Shown here: positions 1-9,459 of the stretch, piece after piece
Layout of the letters: the number at the start of each line of letters is the position of its first letter
Numbering within the stretch: position 1 is the first letter of the stretch
NCBI RefSeq assembly: GCF_036885605.1
Contig: NZ_CP142523.1
Span: 3,348,001-3,412,000 of the forward strand
DNA: 64,000 bases
Reading direction: 5' to 3'
Origin: Janthinobacterium sp. TB1-E2
GTDB taxonomy: Bacteria > Pseudomonadota > Gammaproteobacteria > Burkholderiales > Burkholderiaceae_D
Notes under the pieces: generated by a model
What the model was told of the DNA's origin: nothing
The model's input: the letters and a program-made list of their open reading frames with translations, nothing else
The model's database searches: none
Program-made: the position numbers and the translations under genes

Positions 1-502
1 CGGCCGCCAGGCGCGGGTGCTGCAGTTCGGCTGCGCGGCAGCTTTTCACGGCTTCGCGCAAGTCGCCCTTGTCGATCAGCTGATAGGTCGGCAGGAAAAT
101 GGCGCGCCGCTCGATGGCGCGCGCGATGCGTCCGCTCAGCACGTCGACGGTGAACGGTTTCAATATGTAGTCGGACGGAGTCAGTTCGGCCGCGCTGATC
201 ACTTTGCTGTGGATGGCTTCCGAGGTCAGCATGATGAAGATCGTCCACAGGCCGATCAGCTTATGGTGGCGCAAGTCTTCCAGCAATTGCTGGCCATCCT
301 GGCCGTCCGTGCCGCTGCCAAGATCGTATTCGCACAGGATGATGTCGAACGGTTTCTTCGTCAGCAAGCGGATGGCCGTGCCGGCATTGACGGCATATTC
401 CACCTTGGTGATGGCAGCCTGATTCAGCATATTGTGCAGATTGCCCCGCATGCTGGGGTTCGGGTCGACGATCAGGACAGATAAGTCGCTAGTTTCTGGC
501 AT
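1..502 (-). CDS. Response regulator receiver protein (3' end outside window)
   Basis: The reverse strand from ATG at 502 is open to the window edge, so only the N-terminal ~167 residues are seen. They form a CheY-like receiver domain: VLIVDPNPS at residues 9-17 supplies the acidic pocket, CEYDLGSG carries the likely phospho-acceptor aspartate, MLTSE the conserved Thr and ILKPF the conserved Lys. After the receiver comes a helical stretch (AIERRAIFLPTYQLIDKGDL) that looks like the start of TPR repeats, an arrangement known in some proteobacterial receiver proteins. A GAGAG ribosome site lies just upstream of the ATG. The gene is divergent from the diguanylate cyclase, so a joint role in signalling is possible but inferred. 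The output domain cannot be judged. Confidence 0.8.
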   Translation of the reverse strand, partial: MPETSDLSVLIVDPNPSMRGNLHNMLNQAAITKVEYAVNAGTAIRLLTKKPFDIILCEYDLGSGTDGQDGQQLLEDLRHHKLIGLWTIFIMLTSEAIHSKVISAAELTPSDYILKPFTVDVLSGRIARAIERRAIFLPTYQLIDKGDLREAVKSCRAAELQHPRLAA

Positions 503-850
503 TGTTCAGCTCTCGTTCATCTGTTCGGTCATTTGCGGGAACTCTTCTTATATGTCTCGGCCTGGCAGTATTGTTTTTTATCAGCATACTGCAAAGCTGC
601 CCGGCACTGCCAGCAAAATGCGTGCAATCGGGTGCGGGGCAGGGCGCAAGGCGCATCCGATGGCGCGCAGCGTTGTATTTCATGGCGCCGTTGTGCTGCG
701 CGCCAGTGCCGACGCCGCAAATTCCAGCACATAGTTGACTAGCATGATAGTATCCTAATTACAACTAATGTTGGATGCCGCACAACCTTGCGGCCAGGCA
801 TGCGCAAGGCTGTACCGGGCGCTTTTCTTCTTTCTGGTGTCGATACCCGT
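503..850. other. Divergent intergenic region between response regulator and diguanylate cyclase
   Basis: About 350 bases without a convincing gene; short open frames here overlap each other on both strands and have no ribosome site. The right part is AT-richer and holds a TTGACT hexamer at 735-740 followed by TAATTA at 756-761 (15-base spacing), a possible promoter for the rightward gene. No RNA gene or strong terminator was seen. Confidence 0.4.
735..761 (+). promoter_or_regulatory. Possible promoter of the diguanylate cyclase gene
   Basis: TTGACT at 735-740 matches five of six bases of the sigma-70 -35 element. TAATTA at 756-761 is a fair -10, but the spacer is only 15 bases. It is the best promoter-like sequence before the GGDEF gene. 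Confidence 0.3.
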
Positions 851-1915
851 ATGCGTGTTCCTGATCTTTCTTCCCTGCGCCGCGTTGCCGTTCCCCTCGC
901 ATTTGGCGGCAACAGCGAACAGCAGCATACCTATTTTGCGGAATTGCACCGGGTCGGCATGGTCACGCAAGTGCTGGGCATCATCGCCTTCAGCTTGACG
1001 TGGCTGCTGATGCCGCCTACCTACCATCCGAACCTCACGCATGCCGTGCTGGCGCTGCTGGGCATGCTGATCAGCCTGGTCGTGCGCTACCGCTGCACCA
1101 CCTTGCCCATGCTGACGATTACCGGCGCCTGCGCCGTGCTGGCCCTGACTTTCGGCTTGCGCACCATGGCCGACGCCGTCCAGCACGCCAGCTTCTGGGT
1201 CTTGCCGGTGGGCGTCTTCATGACCCTGGCCATCGCCTCCATCTTCAATGGCGGTCTCAGCTACCTGGCCGTGGTGGCCGGCGTTTGGTGGAACGTGGGC
1301 CATGGCCTGTATCCCGTCAACGAGGGCTTGCCCGACCAGTCCTGGGCGCCCTTGATGATCGCCGTCAGCGTGCTGTTCGGGCTGGCACTGAATGTCAGCT
1401 TCAGTTTATTGCGTTTGCGCAACTATCACTCCAAGGTGGAATTGACGCGGCTCGCCTTCCAGGACAGTTTGACGGGTTTGAACAACCGCCGCATGTTCAC
1501 GCAGCGCGCCCAGCAGATGCATGGCGCAAGCCATGGCGGCATGCTGCATTTCCTGATGATCGACATCGACAATTTCAAGATCATCAACGACCAGCAGGGC
1601 CACGATGCGGGCGACGCGGTGCTCGTGCGCACGGCCGCCGTCATCGCGGACAAGGCCCAGGGCCATCTGTGCGGCCGCCTGGGCGGCGAGGAATTCGGCA
1701 TCGTCTACGCGGGCGACCGGGAAGACGCGCGCGCCTTTGCAGGCTCCCTGGTCGAAGCCGTCAGCCAGGCTTTCCTGGCAGCCCAGTTCGTGTCGATCAG
1801 CGTGGGCGTGGCCGAGCTGGACCGGAACAAGGAGCTGGGCCACAGCTACCGGCTGGCCGACGAGGCCCTGTACCTGGCCAAGCGGCAAGGCAAGAACCGC
1901 TATGTGATCGCCTGA
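851..1915 (+). CDS. Membrane-bound diguanylate cyclase (GGDEF domain)
   Basis: Synthesises c-di-GMP from two GTP. The N-terminal ~200 residues hold several hydrophobic segments (for example LGIIAFSLTWLLM, AVLALLGMLISLVV, PLMIAVSVLFGLAL), a membrane sensor of MASE-like type. The C-terminal ~170 residues are a full GGDEF domain: DSLTGLNNRR entry motif, LMIDIDNFKIINDQQGHDAG, and the active site GGEEF at 1682-1696. An RxxD inhibitory site is not evident before it. No EAL domain follows. The start is uncertain: ATG at 851 is used, but ATG at 800 and TTG at 788 lie in the same frame and none has a good ribosome site. Monocistronic; purL follows after ~190 bases with its own promoter. Confidence 0.88.
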   Translation: MRVPDLSSLRRVAVPLAFGGNSEQQHTYFAELHRVGMVTQVLGIIAFSLTWLLMPPTYHPNLTHAVLALLGMLISLVVRYRCTTLPMLTITGACAVLALTFGLRTMADAVQHASFWVLPVGVFMTLAIASIFNGGLSYLAVVAGVWWNVGHGLYPVNEGLPDQSWAPLMIAVSVLFGLALNVSFSLLRLRNYHSKVELTRLAFQDSLTGLNNRRMFTQRAQQMHGASHGGMLHFLMIDIDNFKIINDQQGHDAGDAVLVRTAAVIADKAQGHLCGRLGGEEFGIVYAGDREDARAFAGSLVEAVSQAFLAAQFVSISVGVAELDRNKELGHSYRLADEALYLAKRQGKNRYVIA

Positions 1916-2017
1916 TGACCGGCTGAGGGTGTTGTTGCAGTGTCAAAAACTGCCGCTGTGAGGGGCAAAACGGTGGCAAAGGGCCAAGTTCCGGTCATAA
2001 GGCAGGGGTAAAACGGG

Positions 2018-2023
2018 TATAAT
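2018..2023 (+). promoter_or_regulatory. -10 element of purL promoter
   Basis: A perfect TATAAT about 85 bases before the chosen purL ATG. The -35 is weak (TCATAA at 1995-2000, 17-base spacing). The in-frame ATG at 2022 lies inside this -10 element, so it could not be on the transcript, which argues for the start at 2109. Confidence 0.4.
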
Positions 2024-2108
2024 GCGCGCAAAGGAAATTTGCCGTACGAAAGATATTGTCATACCTACCTTTAACCCGCAGCCACGCTGCATCAACCACC
2101 TTCCAATC

Positions 2109-5100
2109 ATGTTGATACTGCCGGGTTCCAATGCCCTGTCCGTTTTCCGTAGCCACCGTCTGTTAAGCCAACTGCAAGCCGTCTCGCCTGCGATTGTTGC
2201 CGTACAAGCACGCTATGTCCATTTCATCGATGCCAGCGCGCCTCTCACCAACGACGACAGCACGCGCCTTGGCGCCTTGCTGACGTACGGCGAGCCGGCC
2301 CAGGCTGACAATACGGAAGGCGCTGCCGAAGAATTCTTCGTCATCCCCCGTTTCGGCACGATCTCGCCGTGGGCTTCGAAAGCCACCGACATCGCGCACA
2401 ACTGCGGCATGGCGCACATCAAGCGCGTCGAACGCGGCATCGCTTTCCGCATCAACCTGAAATCGGGCATCCTGGGCAGCGCCATCGGCGCCGGCAAATT
2501 GACGGACGAGCAGGTACAAGCCGTGGCCGACCTGCTGCACGACCGCATGACGGAATCCGTGCTGCGCAGCGCCGACGACGCCAAGGACCTGTTCCGCACC
2601 CTGGAAGCGCGCCCGCTCGAATCGATCGATTTGCTGGGGCAGGGCAAGGTCGCGCTGGAAACGGCGAACACGGAACTGGGCCTGGCGATGTCGGAAGACG
2701 AAATCGACTACCTGGACGCCGCCTTCACCAAGGCCGGTCGCAACCCGACGGATGTGGAACTGATGATGTTCGCGCAGGCGAACAGCGAGCATTGCCGCCA
2801 CAAGATCTTCAACGCTGACTGGACCATCGACGGCGTGGCGCAACCGAAGTCCCTGTTCGGCATGATCAAGAATACGCATGAACTGCAGCCGAAGGGCACC
2901 GTCGTCGCTTACAGCGACAATTCCTCGATCATGGAAGGTGCGACCGTCTCGCGCTTCTACCCGCGCGGTGCAAACCACGAATACGCGGCGTCGACGGAAC
3001 TGACGCACACCCTGATGAAGGTGGAAACGCATAACCACCCGACGGCGATTTCTCCATTCCCCGGTGCCTCCACAGGCGCGGGCGGCGAGATCCGCGACGA
3101 AGGCGCAACGGGCCGCGGCGCCAAGCCAAAAGCTGGCCTGACCGGCTTCACCGTCTCGAATTTGTCGCTGCCGGACGCCGTGCGCAGCTGGGAAACGGCC
3201 GCTTCCGTGACGGCGCCGCTGGCTGGCCGCACAGATGCGGACCAATACGGCAAACCGGAGCGCATCGCGTCGCCCCTGCAAATCATGATCGAAGGCCCGC
3301 TGGGCGGCGCCGCGTTCTCGAACGAATTCGGCCGTCCCGTATTGGGCGGCTACTTCCGCACGTATGAACAGAACGTCGGTACAGATAAAGACGCCGTGTT
3401 CGGCTACCACAAGCCGATCATGATCGCTGGCGGCATCGGCAATATCTCGGCGCAGCACACGCACAAGAACGACATCCCCGTCGGCAGCCTGCTGGTGCAG
3501 CTCGGTGGCCCGGGCATGCGCATCGGCATGGGTGGCAGCGCCGCCTCGTCGATGACCACCGGCAGCAACACGGCCGACCTGGACTTCGATTCCGTCCAGC
3601 GCGGCAACCCTGAAATGGAACGCCGTGCCCAGGAAGTCATCAACGCCTGCTGGCAAATGGGGCTTGACAATCCGATCATCTCGATCCACGACGTGGGGGC
3701 GGGCGGCTTGTCGAACGCGTTCCCGGAAATCACCAACGACGCCAAGCGCGGCGCGATTTTCGACCTGCGCAAGGTGCCGCTGGAAGAATCGGGCATGGCG
3801 CCGAAGGAAATCTGGAGCAATGAGTCGCAGGAACGCTACGTTCTCGCCATCGCGCCGGAAAGCCTGCCACTGTTCAAAGCCATGTGCGAACGCGAACGCT
3901 GCCTGTTCGCCGCCGTGGGTGTGGCCACCGAAGAGCGTCAACTGAAACTGATCGACACGGAACTCGGTAACGAGCCGGTCGACATGCCGATGGACGTCTT
4001 GCTGGGCAAGCCGCCGAAGATGCAGCGCGACGTGGTCCACGTGGCCAACGATTTCCCTGCCATCGACCTGACGGGCATGGATTTGAAGGACGTAGCGCAA
4101 AAAGTGCTGCTGCTGCCGACCGTGGCCGACAAATCGTTCCTGATCACCATCGGCGACCGCAGCGTGGGCGGCATGACCGTGCGCGACCAGATGGTGGGAC
4201 CATGGCAAGTGCCGGTGGCCGATTGCGCCGTCACCACCATGAGTTTCGAAGGCTACCTGGGTGAAGCGATGGCCATGGGCGAACGCACGCCGCTGGCCGT
4301 CATCGACGCCGCCGCCTCGGGCCGCATGGCCGTGGGCGAAGCCGTCACCAACATCGCCGCCGCAGCAATCAGCGATATCTCCGACATCAAATTGTCCGCC
4401 AACTGGATGGCCGCCTGCGGCCAGCCTGGCCAGGACGCGGCCCTATACGACACGGTAAAAGCCGTGGGCATGGAACTGTGCCCGGCGCTGGGCATCAGCA
4501 TCCCCGTCGGCAAGGATTCGCTGTCGATGCGCACGACGTGGAAAGACGAAAGCACGGGCGCGGCGAAATCCGTCACGTCGCCAGTATCGCTGATCGTTTC
4601 CTCGTTCGCGCCAGTGACGGACGTGCGCAAGTCGCTCACGCCGCAACTGAAAACGGACAAGGGCGAGACCTCGCTGATCTTGATCGACCTGGGCCGCGGC
4701 AAGAACCGCCTGGGCGCCTCGGCGCTGGCGCAAGTCATGGGCCAGTTGGGCAATGAAACGCCGGACGTCGACAGCGCGGAAGACCTGAAAGGCTTCTTCG
4801 CCGCCATCCAGAAATTGAACAGCGACGACAAGCTGCTGGCCTACCATGACCGTTCGGACGGCGGCCTGTACGCCACCCTGACGGAAATGGCCTTCGCCGG
4901 CCACACGGGCATGTCCGTCAACCTCGACATGCTGACCATGGAAGGCGAGCATTCGAGCGACTGGGGCGACGCCAAGAACTGGGCCGGCCAGGTAGCGGAA
5001 CGCCGCAACGAACTGACCCTGCGCGCCTTGTTCAGCGAAGAGCTGGGCGCCGTGATCCAGGTGCGGGCGGAAGAAAAGTCGCTCGTCATGGACGTGCTGC

Positions 5101-6146
5101 GCACGTTCAACCTGGGCGCCTGCAGCCATATCATCGGTAAATTGAACGACCGCGACGTGATCGAATTCACGCGCGACGCCAAGCTGATTTACACCCAGCC
5201 GCGCGCCGAACTGCATCGCCTGTGGAGTGAAACGAGCTGGCGCATCGCTCGCCTGCGCGACAATCCTGCGTGCGCGGACGCCGAATACGACCGCTTGCTG
5301 GACGTGCAAGACCCGGGCATGTCGCCTATCGTCACCTTCGACCAGAACGAGAACATCGCCGCGCCATTCATCGCCACCGGCGTGCGTCCGCGTGTCGCCA
5401 TCCTGCGCGAGCAGGGCGTCAACTCGCACATCGAGACGGCCTACGTGATGCACCAGGCAGGCTTCACGGCCGTCGACGTGCACATGAGCGACCTGATCGC
5501 GGGCCGCGTGAAACTGGACGACTTCCAGGGCGTCATCGCCGTGGGCGGTTTCTCGTACGGCGACGTGCTGGGCGCCGGCGAAGGCTGGGCGAAAACGATT
5601 CTGTTCAACGCCAGCCTGGCGGAACAGTTCGCGCGCTTCTTCAACCGCACGGACAGCTTCGGCCTCGGTATCTGCAACGGCTGTCAGATGATGAGCAATT
5701 TGAAATCCATCATCCCCGGCGCCCACGCCTGGCCCAAGTTCACGCGCAACAAGTCGGAGAAATTCGAAGGCCGCTTTGCCATGGTCGAAGTGATGGATTC
5801 CCCATCGATCTTCTTCAACGGCATGGCCGGCACCCAAGCCGGCATCGCCATCGCCCACGGCGAAGGCTACGCCGACTTCTCGCAAACGGGCGACATCACC
5901 CAAGTCACCAAAGCCATGCGCTTCGTCGACAACAAGGGCGCCGCCACGGAAGCCTATCCGTACAACCCGAACGGTTCGCCGGAAGGCATCACCTCCGTGA
6001 CCACGCCCGACGGCCGCTTCACGGTGCTGATGCCGCACGCTGAACGTGTGTTCCGCAGCGTGCAACAGTCGTACCACCCTGAGGCGTGGGGCGAGGATTC
6101 GCCGTGGATGCGCATGTTCAGGAATGCGCGGAAATTTGTGGGGTAA
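2109..6146 (+). CDS. purL: Phosphoribosylformylglycinamidine synthase (FGAM synthase)
   Basis: Fourth step of de novo IMP synthesis: FGAR, glutamine and ATP give FGAM, glutamate and ADP. This is the long single-chain form (1345 residues) usual in beta- and gammaproteobacteria. The N-terminal PurS-like domain starts at [10 protein letters not shown]. The synthetase core follows, with [19 protein letters not shown] and [16 protein letters not shown] for ATP and metal binding. A class I glutaminase domain is at the C-terminus: [14 protein letters not shown], the nucleophile Cys ~1189 in [10 protein letters not shown], and HGEGYADF with the catalytic His. It starts at ATG 2109 because family members begin there and an upstream ATG lies within the promoter. 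A strong terminator follows ~60 bases after the stop, so the gene is probably transcribed alone. purT, another purine gene, lies at 48.9 kb. Confidence 0.97.
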   Translation: MLILPGSNALSVFRSHRLLSQLQAVSPAIVAVQARYVHFIDASAPLTNDDSTRLGALLTYGEPAQADNTEGAAEEFFVIPRFGTISPWASKATDIAHNCGMAHIKRVERGIAFRINLKSGILGSAIGAGKLTDEQVQAVADLLHDRMTESVLRSADDAKDLFRTLEARPLESIDLLGQGKVALETANTELGLAMSEDEIDYLDAAFTKAGRNPTDVELMMFAQANSEHCRHKIFNADWTIDGVAQPKSLFGMIKNTHELQPKGTVVAYSDNSSIMEGATVSRFYPRGANHEYAASTELTHTLMKVETHNHPTAISPFPGASTGAGGEIRDEGATGRGAKPKAGLTGFTVSNLSLPDAVRSWETAASVTAPLAGRTDADQYGKPERIASPLQIMIEGPLGGAAFSNEFGRPVLGGYFRTYEQNVGTDKDAVFGYHKPIMIAGGIGNISAQHTHKNDIPVGSLLVQLGGPGMRIGMGGSAASSMTTGSNTADLDFDSVQRGNPEMERRAQEVINACWQMGLDNPIISIHDVGAGGLSNAFPEITNDAKRGAIFDLRKVPLEESGMAPKEIWSNESQERYVLAIAPESLPLFKAMCERERCLFAAVGVATEERQLKLIDTELGNEPVDMPMDVLLGKPPKMQRDVVHVANDFPAIDLTGMDLKDVAQKVLLLPTVADKSFLITIGDRSVGGMTVRDQMVGPWQVPVADCAVTTMSFEGYLGEAMAMGERTPLAVIDAAASGRMAVGEAVTNIAAAAISDISDIKLSANWMAACGQPGQDAALYDTVKAVGMELCPALGISIPVGKDSLSMRTTWKDESTGAAKSVTSPVSLIVSSFAPVTDVRKSLTPQLKTDKGETSLILIDLGRGKNRLGASALAQVMGQLGNETPDVDSAEDLKGFFAAIQKLNSDDKLLAYHDRSDGGLYATLTEMAFAGHTGMSVNLDMLTMEGEHSSDWGDAKNWAGQVAERRNELTLRALFSEELGAVIQVRAEEKSLVMDVLRTFNLGACSHIIGKLNDRDVIEFTRDAKLIYTQPRAELHRLWSETSWRIARLRDNPACADAEYDRLLDVQDPGMSPIVTFDQNENIAAPFIATGVRPRVAILREQGVNSHIETAYVMHQAGFTAVDVHMSDLIAGRVKLDDFQGVIAVGGFSYGDVLGAGEGWAKTILFNASLAEQFARFFNRTDSFGLGICNGCQMMSNLKSIIPGAHAWPKFTRNKSEKFEGRFAMVEVMDSPSIFFNGMAGTQAGIAIAHGEGYADFSQTGDITQVTKAMRFVDNKGAATEAYPYNPNGSPEGITSVTTPDGRFTVLMPHAERVFRSVQQSYHPEAWGEDSPWMRMFRNARKFVG

Positions 6147-6205
6147 TTCAGCTATTTTCGGCGCGGCGCCTTGGTTAAGGGCGCTGCTGCTGGGGTGGGA
6201 ATGAG

Positions 6206-6236
6206 AAAGCCGCTGTCGGGAGACAGCGGCTTTTTT
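6206..6236 (+). terminator. Rho-independent terminator of purL
   Basis: GCCGCTGTC (6209-6217) pairs with GACAGCGGC (6222-6230) around a GGGA loop, followed by six T. AAA before the stem pairs with the first T's, so it may also work leftward for the DUF4062 gene. Confidence 0.88.
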
Positions 6237-6266
6237 GTATTGTAGCTATGTGGAATATTATTTTTA

Positions 6267-7391
6267 TTAATCGAAGGGTGAATTGTTGATTTTATTTAAT
6301 ATTTTTTTCGAACTAAATGCAGCGTATTTTTCAAATATTCTACGTAGCGCTTTTTCTCTCTGTTTTGCTGATGATGACTGTATGCATCTTTGAAATATTG
6401 ATGAAATTTCTTGATTCTCCTCATCTTCGATCCCTATCATGAAAAAACTATTACTTTCGATAGTGGCTAGGCATGTTACTGCATCGCTAAATCCCTGCGC
6501 CTCATCGTCAACGTCGAGCGGAAATTGGTCGTATCTGAAAAGCCCGGTATCCACTAAATACTCATGCCATTTTTTCTTGGATGGGGAGATTTTGGAAATT
6601 TTTATCAAATCAAAATTTTCAATATTCAGCAAATATTTCCCATCTTTAATCCAGTTTGGGTGGAGAACGCTTTCATAAAATGATTCAATATCGCTAATCA
6701 CTTCAATCGAAGCTATTTCTTTTTCCGCATCAACTTTGTTTGATGATATATATAGACTTTTCACTAAATCCTCAAGTTTTTGACTTGATGTTCTTATGCC
6801 AGATATTAGCTGGTTAGTAACGTCCATTTGTGCTGCAATTTCTCTTGATCTTAGTAAATCAAAAAACATCCCCGCCCATTGCTTTCTGAGATGATTTTCT
6901 ATTCCCTGGAAATTATCGAATCCTTCGATAGCATTGTTTGTAGGATTTCTTCTGACCTCATCAATGAACTTAAAAATATCTACTGCATGTTCTTGCTTCT
7001 CTATTGCTGGATATTCAATATTTGCTGCAAAAGCATGCTTTTTATTTTTCTGATATAGATTGTGATTTGATAGTAAATTATTTTTAATGTAAGTAAATAC
7101 GGGCATGTTTGTTTGCCGTGCTGCAGAATACTCGGCATTGGTAATGGATTTGCTCTTATCCGAGACATACTCTCCGCCGAATCGCCCGCCTATTATTAGG
7201 ATAAAAAGATGACAATTTGAAACTTCATGAATGCAGGACTCATGTGTGTGAAACTCTGGTTTGTAAAAAACGTCACCATGTTCACTTAAGATTGGGTCAA
7301 ATCCATATGATCTCACAAACCTAGTTAATTGCTCTCTTATTTCACCAAGATCGAAACATGTTGAACTAATAAATACTTTTGGAGTTGCCAT
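6267..7391 (-). CDS. DUF4062 domain protein, horizontally acquired
   Basis: 374 residues. The first ~100 residues match the DUF4062 pattern: KVFISSTCFDLGEIR at the N-terminus, a central SCIHEVSNCHLFILIIGGRFG and the SITNAEYSAA segment. This fold is related to TIR-like domains and is often the N-terminal module of larger predicted signalling or conflict proteins. The rest (residues ~110-374) is helical and charged, and I do not recognise it; no NACHT, TPR or membrane segment is seen. The gene is markedly AT-rich with AT-ending codons, unlike every neighbour, and stands alone next to a decayed gene, which points to transfer. A defence or stress role is only inferred. It starts at ATG 7391; no strong ribosome site is visible. 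Confidence 0.8.
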   Translation of the reverse strand: MATPKVFISSTCFDLGEIREQLTRFVRSYGFDPILSEHGDVFYKPEFHTHESCIHEVSNCHLFILIIGGRFGGEYVSDKSKSITNAEYSAARQTNMPVFTYIKNNLLSNHNLYQKNKKHAFAANIEYPAIEKQEHAVDIFKFIDEVRRNPTNNAIEGFDNFQGIENHLRKQWAGMFFDLLRSREIAAQMDVTNQLISGIRTSSQKLEDLVKSLYISSNKVDAEKEIASIEVISDIESFYESVLHPNWIKDGKYLLNIENFDLIKISKISPSKKKWHEYLVDTGLFRYDQFPLDVDDEAQGFSDAVTCLATIESNSFFMIGIEDEENQEISSIFQRCIQSSSAKQREKALRRIFEKYAAFSSKKILNKINNSPFD

Positions 7392-7511
7392 AATGTGAGT
7401 TGGGGAAATTGGTTAAGTGAATATTTGTATTTCTATTTTACAGCGTATGTGAATTTAAATATTTAATTTTTAATAATTAATTTTTTGCATTCCTTATTGG
7501 TGCAGATTTCA

Positions 7512-8040
7512 TTACAATCCCTTCGCCATCCCCACAATCACCGCCGCCGCCGGCACCAGCAAAAACTGCGCAATCAGCGTTCCTGCCAATCTGTTCCCAA
7601 CCAGTCACACCACCGCTCGCCGGAACTGCGATTCTTCGATCTTGCCTTCGATGACGTCATCCGTCATGCCCGACATGTGCGGGTCGATGAAGACGGCCAT
7701 CATGATGGTGGCGCCGCCGTTGATGATTGATGATTGATGAAAGCGTGCTGGAGGTGACGCGCACGCTGGGGTCGAGCACGCCTGCGTACAGGGCCGCGGT
7801 GTAAGGTGGACAACGATGCGCCCACCGTCCAAAGGGCCGTGGCGATGACGTTCATGGCGTAAACGGGCCCAGAAAAGAGTTCGAAGTGCGCGACAGCAAC
7901 ATCAAAATGCTGAACAGCGCCAGCGACACGGCGATGCGCCGCGTGCGGATGCCAGCGATGCGCACGGAGTAGGCGAGCGTGCCGATAATGTGGATGATGA
8001 ACGTCAGTGCGCAAATCAACAGCAATTGCTTGTCCATCAC
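7512..8040 (-). pseudogene. amj: Lipid II flippase Amj family protein, decayed
   Basis: The intact N-terminus from ATG 8040 reads MDKQLLLICALTFIIHIIGT and continues through RIAVSLALFSILMLLSRTSN, as in Amj (alternate lipid II flippase, DUF2837). The following fragments are in other frames: MNVIATALWTVG near 7855-7820, AALYAGVLDPSVRVTSSTLS near 7797-7739, INGGATIMMAVFIDPHMSGM near 7729-7670, then LVGNRLAGTLIAQFLLVP to a TAA at 7512. At least four lesions are visible: loss of the middle of the gene with a frame change near 7860; a frameshift near 7810; one extra 7-base unit at 7721-7741; and a TGA at 7605-7607 where a Trp codon would fit. About half the usual ~270 codons remain. It cannot encode a working flippase. 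Confidence 0.85.
7721..7741. repeat. 7-base tandem repeat inside the amj pseudogene
   Basis: TGATGAT, TGATGAT, TGATGAA in tandem. Removing one unit restores the frame between the TSSTLSSI and INGGATI parts of the broken gene, so this is a replication-slippage insertion. Confidence 0.75.
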
Positions 8041-8351
8041 AACCTTGCAGTAAAGAAAATATCATTCCATGCTGCCATGGAGTTACTTATTTTTCAACTG
8101 CAAATGAGATAATTTTATGTTATTGGGGTTTTGTGGTGGTTTGTGTGGAGTTGACTGAATTTCACCCCAAGGCAGAAATTGGGGTCAGACCCGACGGGTC
8201 TGACCCCGGCCTTTGCCTGTGGGTGAGATAAATGCCGCCAGTGAGCGTCTGACTGGTTTCCTTGCTTGTATTTCAAGCTTGCACCCTCAACTATCCTAGG
8301 TAGCGGCACGACTTGCCGCTCGACATGAACCAACCAACCCGGAGGTACGCC
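8041..8351. other. Intergenic region with REP-like palindrome
   Basis: About 310 bases between the amj remnant and terB. The left third is AT-rich. The middle holds the palindromic repeat described separately. No convincing coding frame was seen. The terB ribosome site GGAGG is at 8341-8345; no clear promoter was found. Confidence 0.5.
8164..8207. repeat. REP-like palindromic repeat, copy 1
   Basis: GGGGTCAGACCCG (8181-8193) and CGGGTCTGACCCC (8195-8207) form a 13-base inverted repeat around one base. A second inverted repeat, ACCCCAA (8164-8170) with TTGGGGT (8179-8185), overlaps its left arm and would compete with it. The right flank (GGCCTTTGCCTG) resembles that of copy 2 at 18665. Confidence 0.8.
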
Positions 8352-8807
8352 ATGAGTTTCGATTCCTTTCTGTCCAAACTGAAGACCAAAGCCAGCGAAC
8401 TGAGAACCGAAGCACTGAAGTACAAGAACAAGGATTTCCTGAATGCCGCGATGGCGGGATCGGCCCTGATCGCGATGGCGGATGGCAGTGTCAGTGCGGA
8501 AGAGAAGCAGAAGATGGTGAAGTTTATTGAAAGTAATGATGCGCTGTCGGTGTTTACCACCACGGACGTGATCAAGGCGTTCCAGGAATATGTCGGGCAG
8601 CTGGAGTTCGACAAGGATATCGGCGAAGCCAAGGCGTATCAGGCGCTGGGCAAGATGAAGTCGAATGTGGAGGCGTCGCGCTTGCTGGTGCGCATGATTA
8701 TCGCCGTCGCTTCGTCGGACGGTAATTTCGACGCCAATGAGCAGCGCGTGGCCAGCAAGATCGCGCGCGAACTGGGCTTGAATCCAGGCGAGTTCGAGCT
8801 GCAGTAA
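8352..8807 (+). CDS. terB: TerB-family protein
   Basis: 151 residues, no signal peptide, all-helical. Two repeats of the TerB pattern are visible: NAAMAGSALIAMADGSVSAE (acidic D-G-x-V-S-x-E turn) and MIIAVASSDGNFDANEQRVA (D-G-N-F-D turn), the acidic helix-turn-helix units thought to bind metal in tellurite-resistance family TerB proteins. It starts at ATG 8352 behind GGAGG at 8341-8345; an in-frame ATG at 8313 lacks a ribosome site. No other ter genes (terC, terD, terZ) flank it, but a TerY-P-type vWA/PP2C/kinase operon begins 3.3 kb downstream. TerB proteins are predicted to couple such systems to the membrane, so a link is plausible but inferred. Confidence 0.85.
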   Translation: MSFDSFLSKLKTKASELRTEALKYKNKDFLNAAMAGSALIAMADGSVSAEEKQKMVKFIESNDALSVFTTTDVIKAFQEYVGQLEFDKDIGEAKAYQALGKMKSNVEASRLLVRMIIAVASSDGNFDANEQRVASKIARELGLNPGEFELQ

Positions 8808-8839
8808 CTTTCAAGCCAGCCGGCCACGGCTGGCCAGAC

Positions 8840-9364
8840 TTAACTCTTGTCCCACCACGGCGGCGTGCCCGACGACCAGGGGCACGCCGTTTGCACTTCG
8901 CTGATCCTGTAGCGGATCTCGATCACCTGGCCATGGTGAAACGGACCGCGTCTCCAGTCGCCGGAATCAAAGACGTAGCTTTTGCCCTTGATGCAGTGGT
9001 GGTTCGGATTGTTGCCAATGGGGCCGGTCGAGTGCAGGGTGACGCGCACTTCGCCGTTGGCGTCCAGCGGGGCGTCGCCACCCATGAAGAGGGGATCCGA
9101 GCCGATGTCGCAGACAGTGGTGCTACCTATCTTGCTGCAGTGCTTGATATACGTTTGCTGGCGCGCATTGGCCAGGTAATCGTCATGCCGCATCGGCTTG
9201 CCGTCGTCATAGGTAAAGCGCAGGACGACTTGCGTGGGCTCGCTGGCAGGATGGCGCGTGGTGCTGGTGCACGCGGCGCTGACGAGGGCCATCAAGGGCC
9301 AGGCCAGCAGGCGCAGGCCGCCGCGCAGCACGGTGAATATCGGATTACTGCGAGGTGTCTGCAT
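8840..9364 (-). CDS. Putative lipoprotein of unknown function
   Basis: 174 residues. A signal sequence (RLLAWPLMALVSAAC) ends in a lipobox-like SAAC with Cys32, so a lipid-anchored envelope protein is likely. The mature part begins with a Ser/Thr-rich linker and then reads like a beta domain (VVLRFTYDDGKPM, GEVRVTLHST, QVIEIRYRIS). Three Cys in the mature part (KHCSK, TTVCD, NHHCIK) could form disulfides. No family was recognised. ATG 9364 has a GGAG ribosome site. It is convergent with terB and followed upstream by the two related secreted proteins at 9460 and 10489, all on the same strand. Confidence 0.65.
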   Translation of the reverse strand: MQTPRSNPIFTVLRGGLRLLAWPLMALVSAACTSTTRHPASEPTQVVLRFTYDDGKPMRHDDYLANARQQTYIKHCSKIGSTTVCDIGSDPLFMGGDAPLDANGEVRVTLHSTGPIGNNPNHHCIKGKSYVFDSGDWRRGPFHHGQVIEIRYRISEVQTACPWSSGTPPWWDKS

Positions 9365-9459
9365 TGCGCTCCATGGGCCGTTGCCATTCGTTTAAGGAAT
9401 TTGGCGGCGATGATAGCACGCGATGGCAGCGCCGGTGCCTGCCGCGCCTGTACGCCGCC

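Noticed and set aside
2022-2108. Longer N-terminus for PurL from ATG 2022
   Set aside because: That ATG lies inside the TATAAT element and the extra residues have no counterpart in the family.
2163-4208. 681-codon open frame on the reverse strand of purL
   Set aside because: Antisense shadow of a high-GC gene: His/Arg/Val-rich, no domain, no ribosome site; the forward frame is unmistakably PurL.
8181-8207. Palindrome as part of a CRISPR array
   Set aside because: Only single copies 10 kb apart, no spacers and no cas genes.
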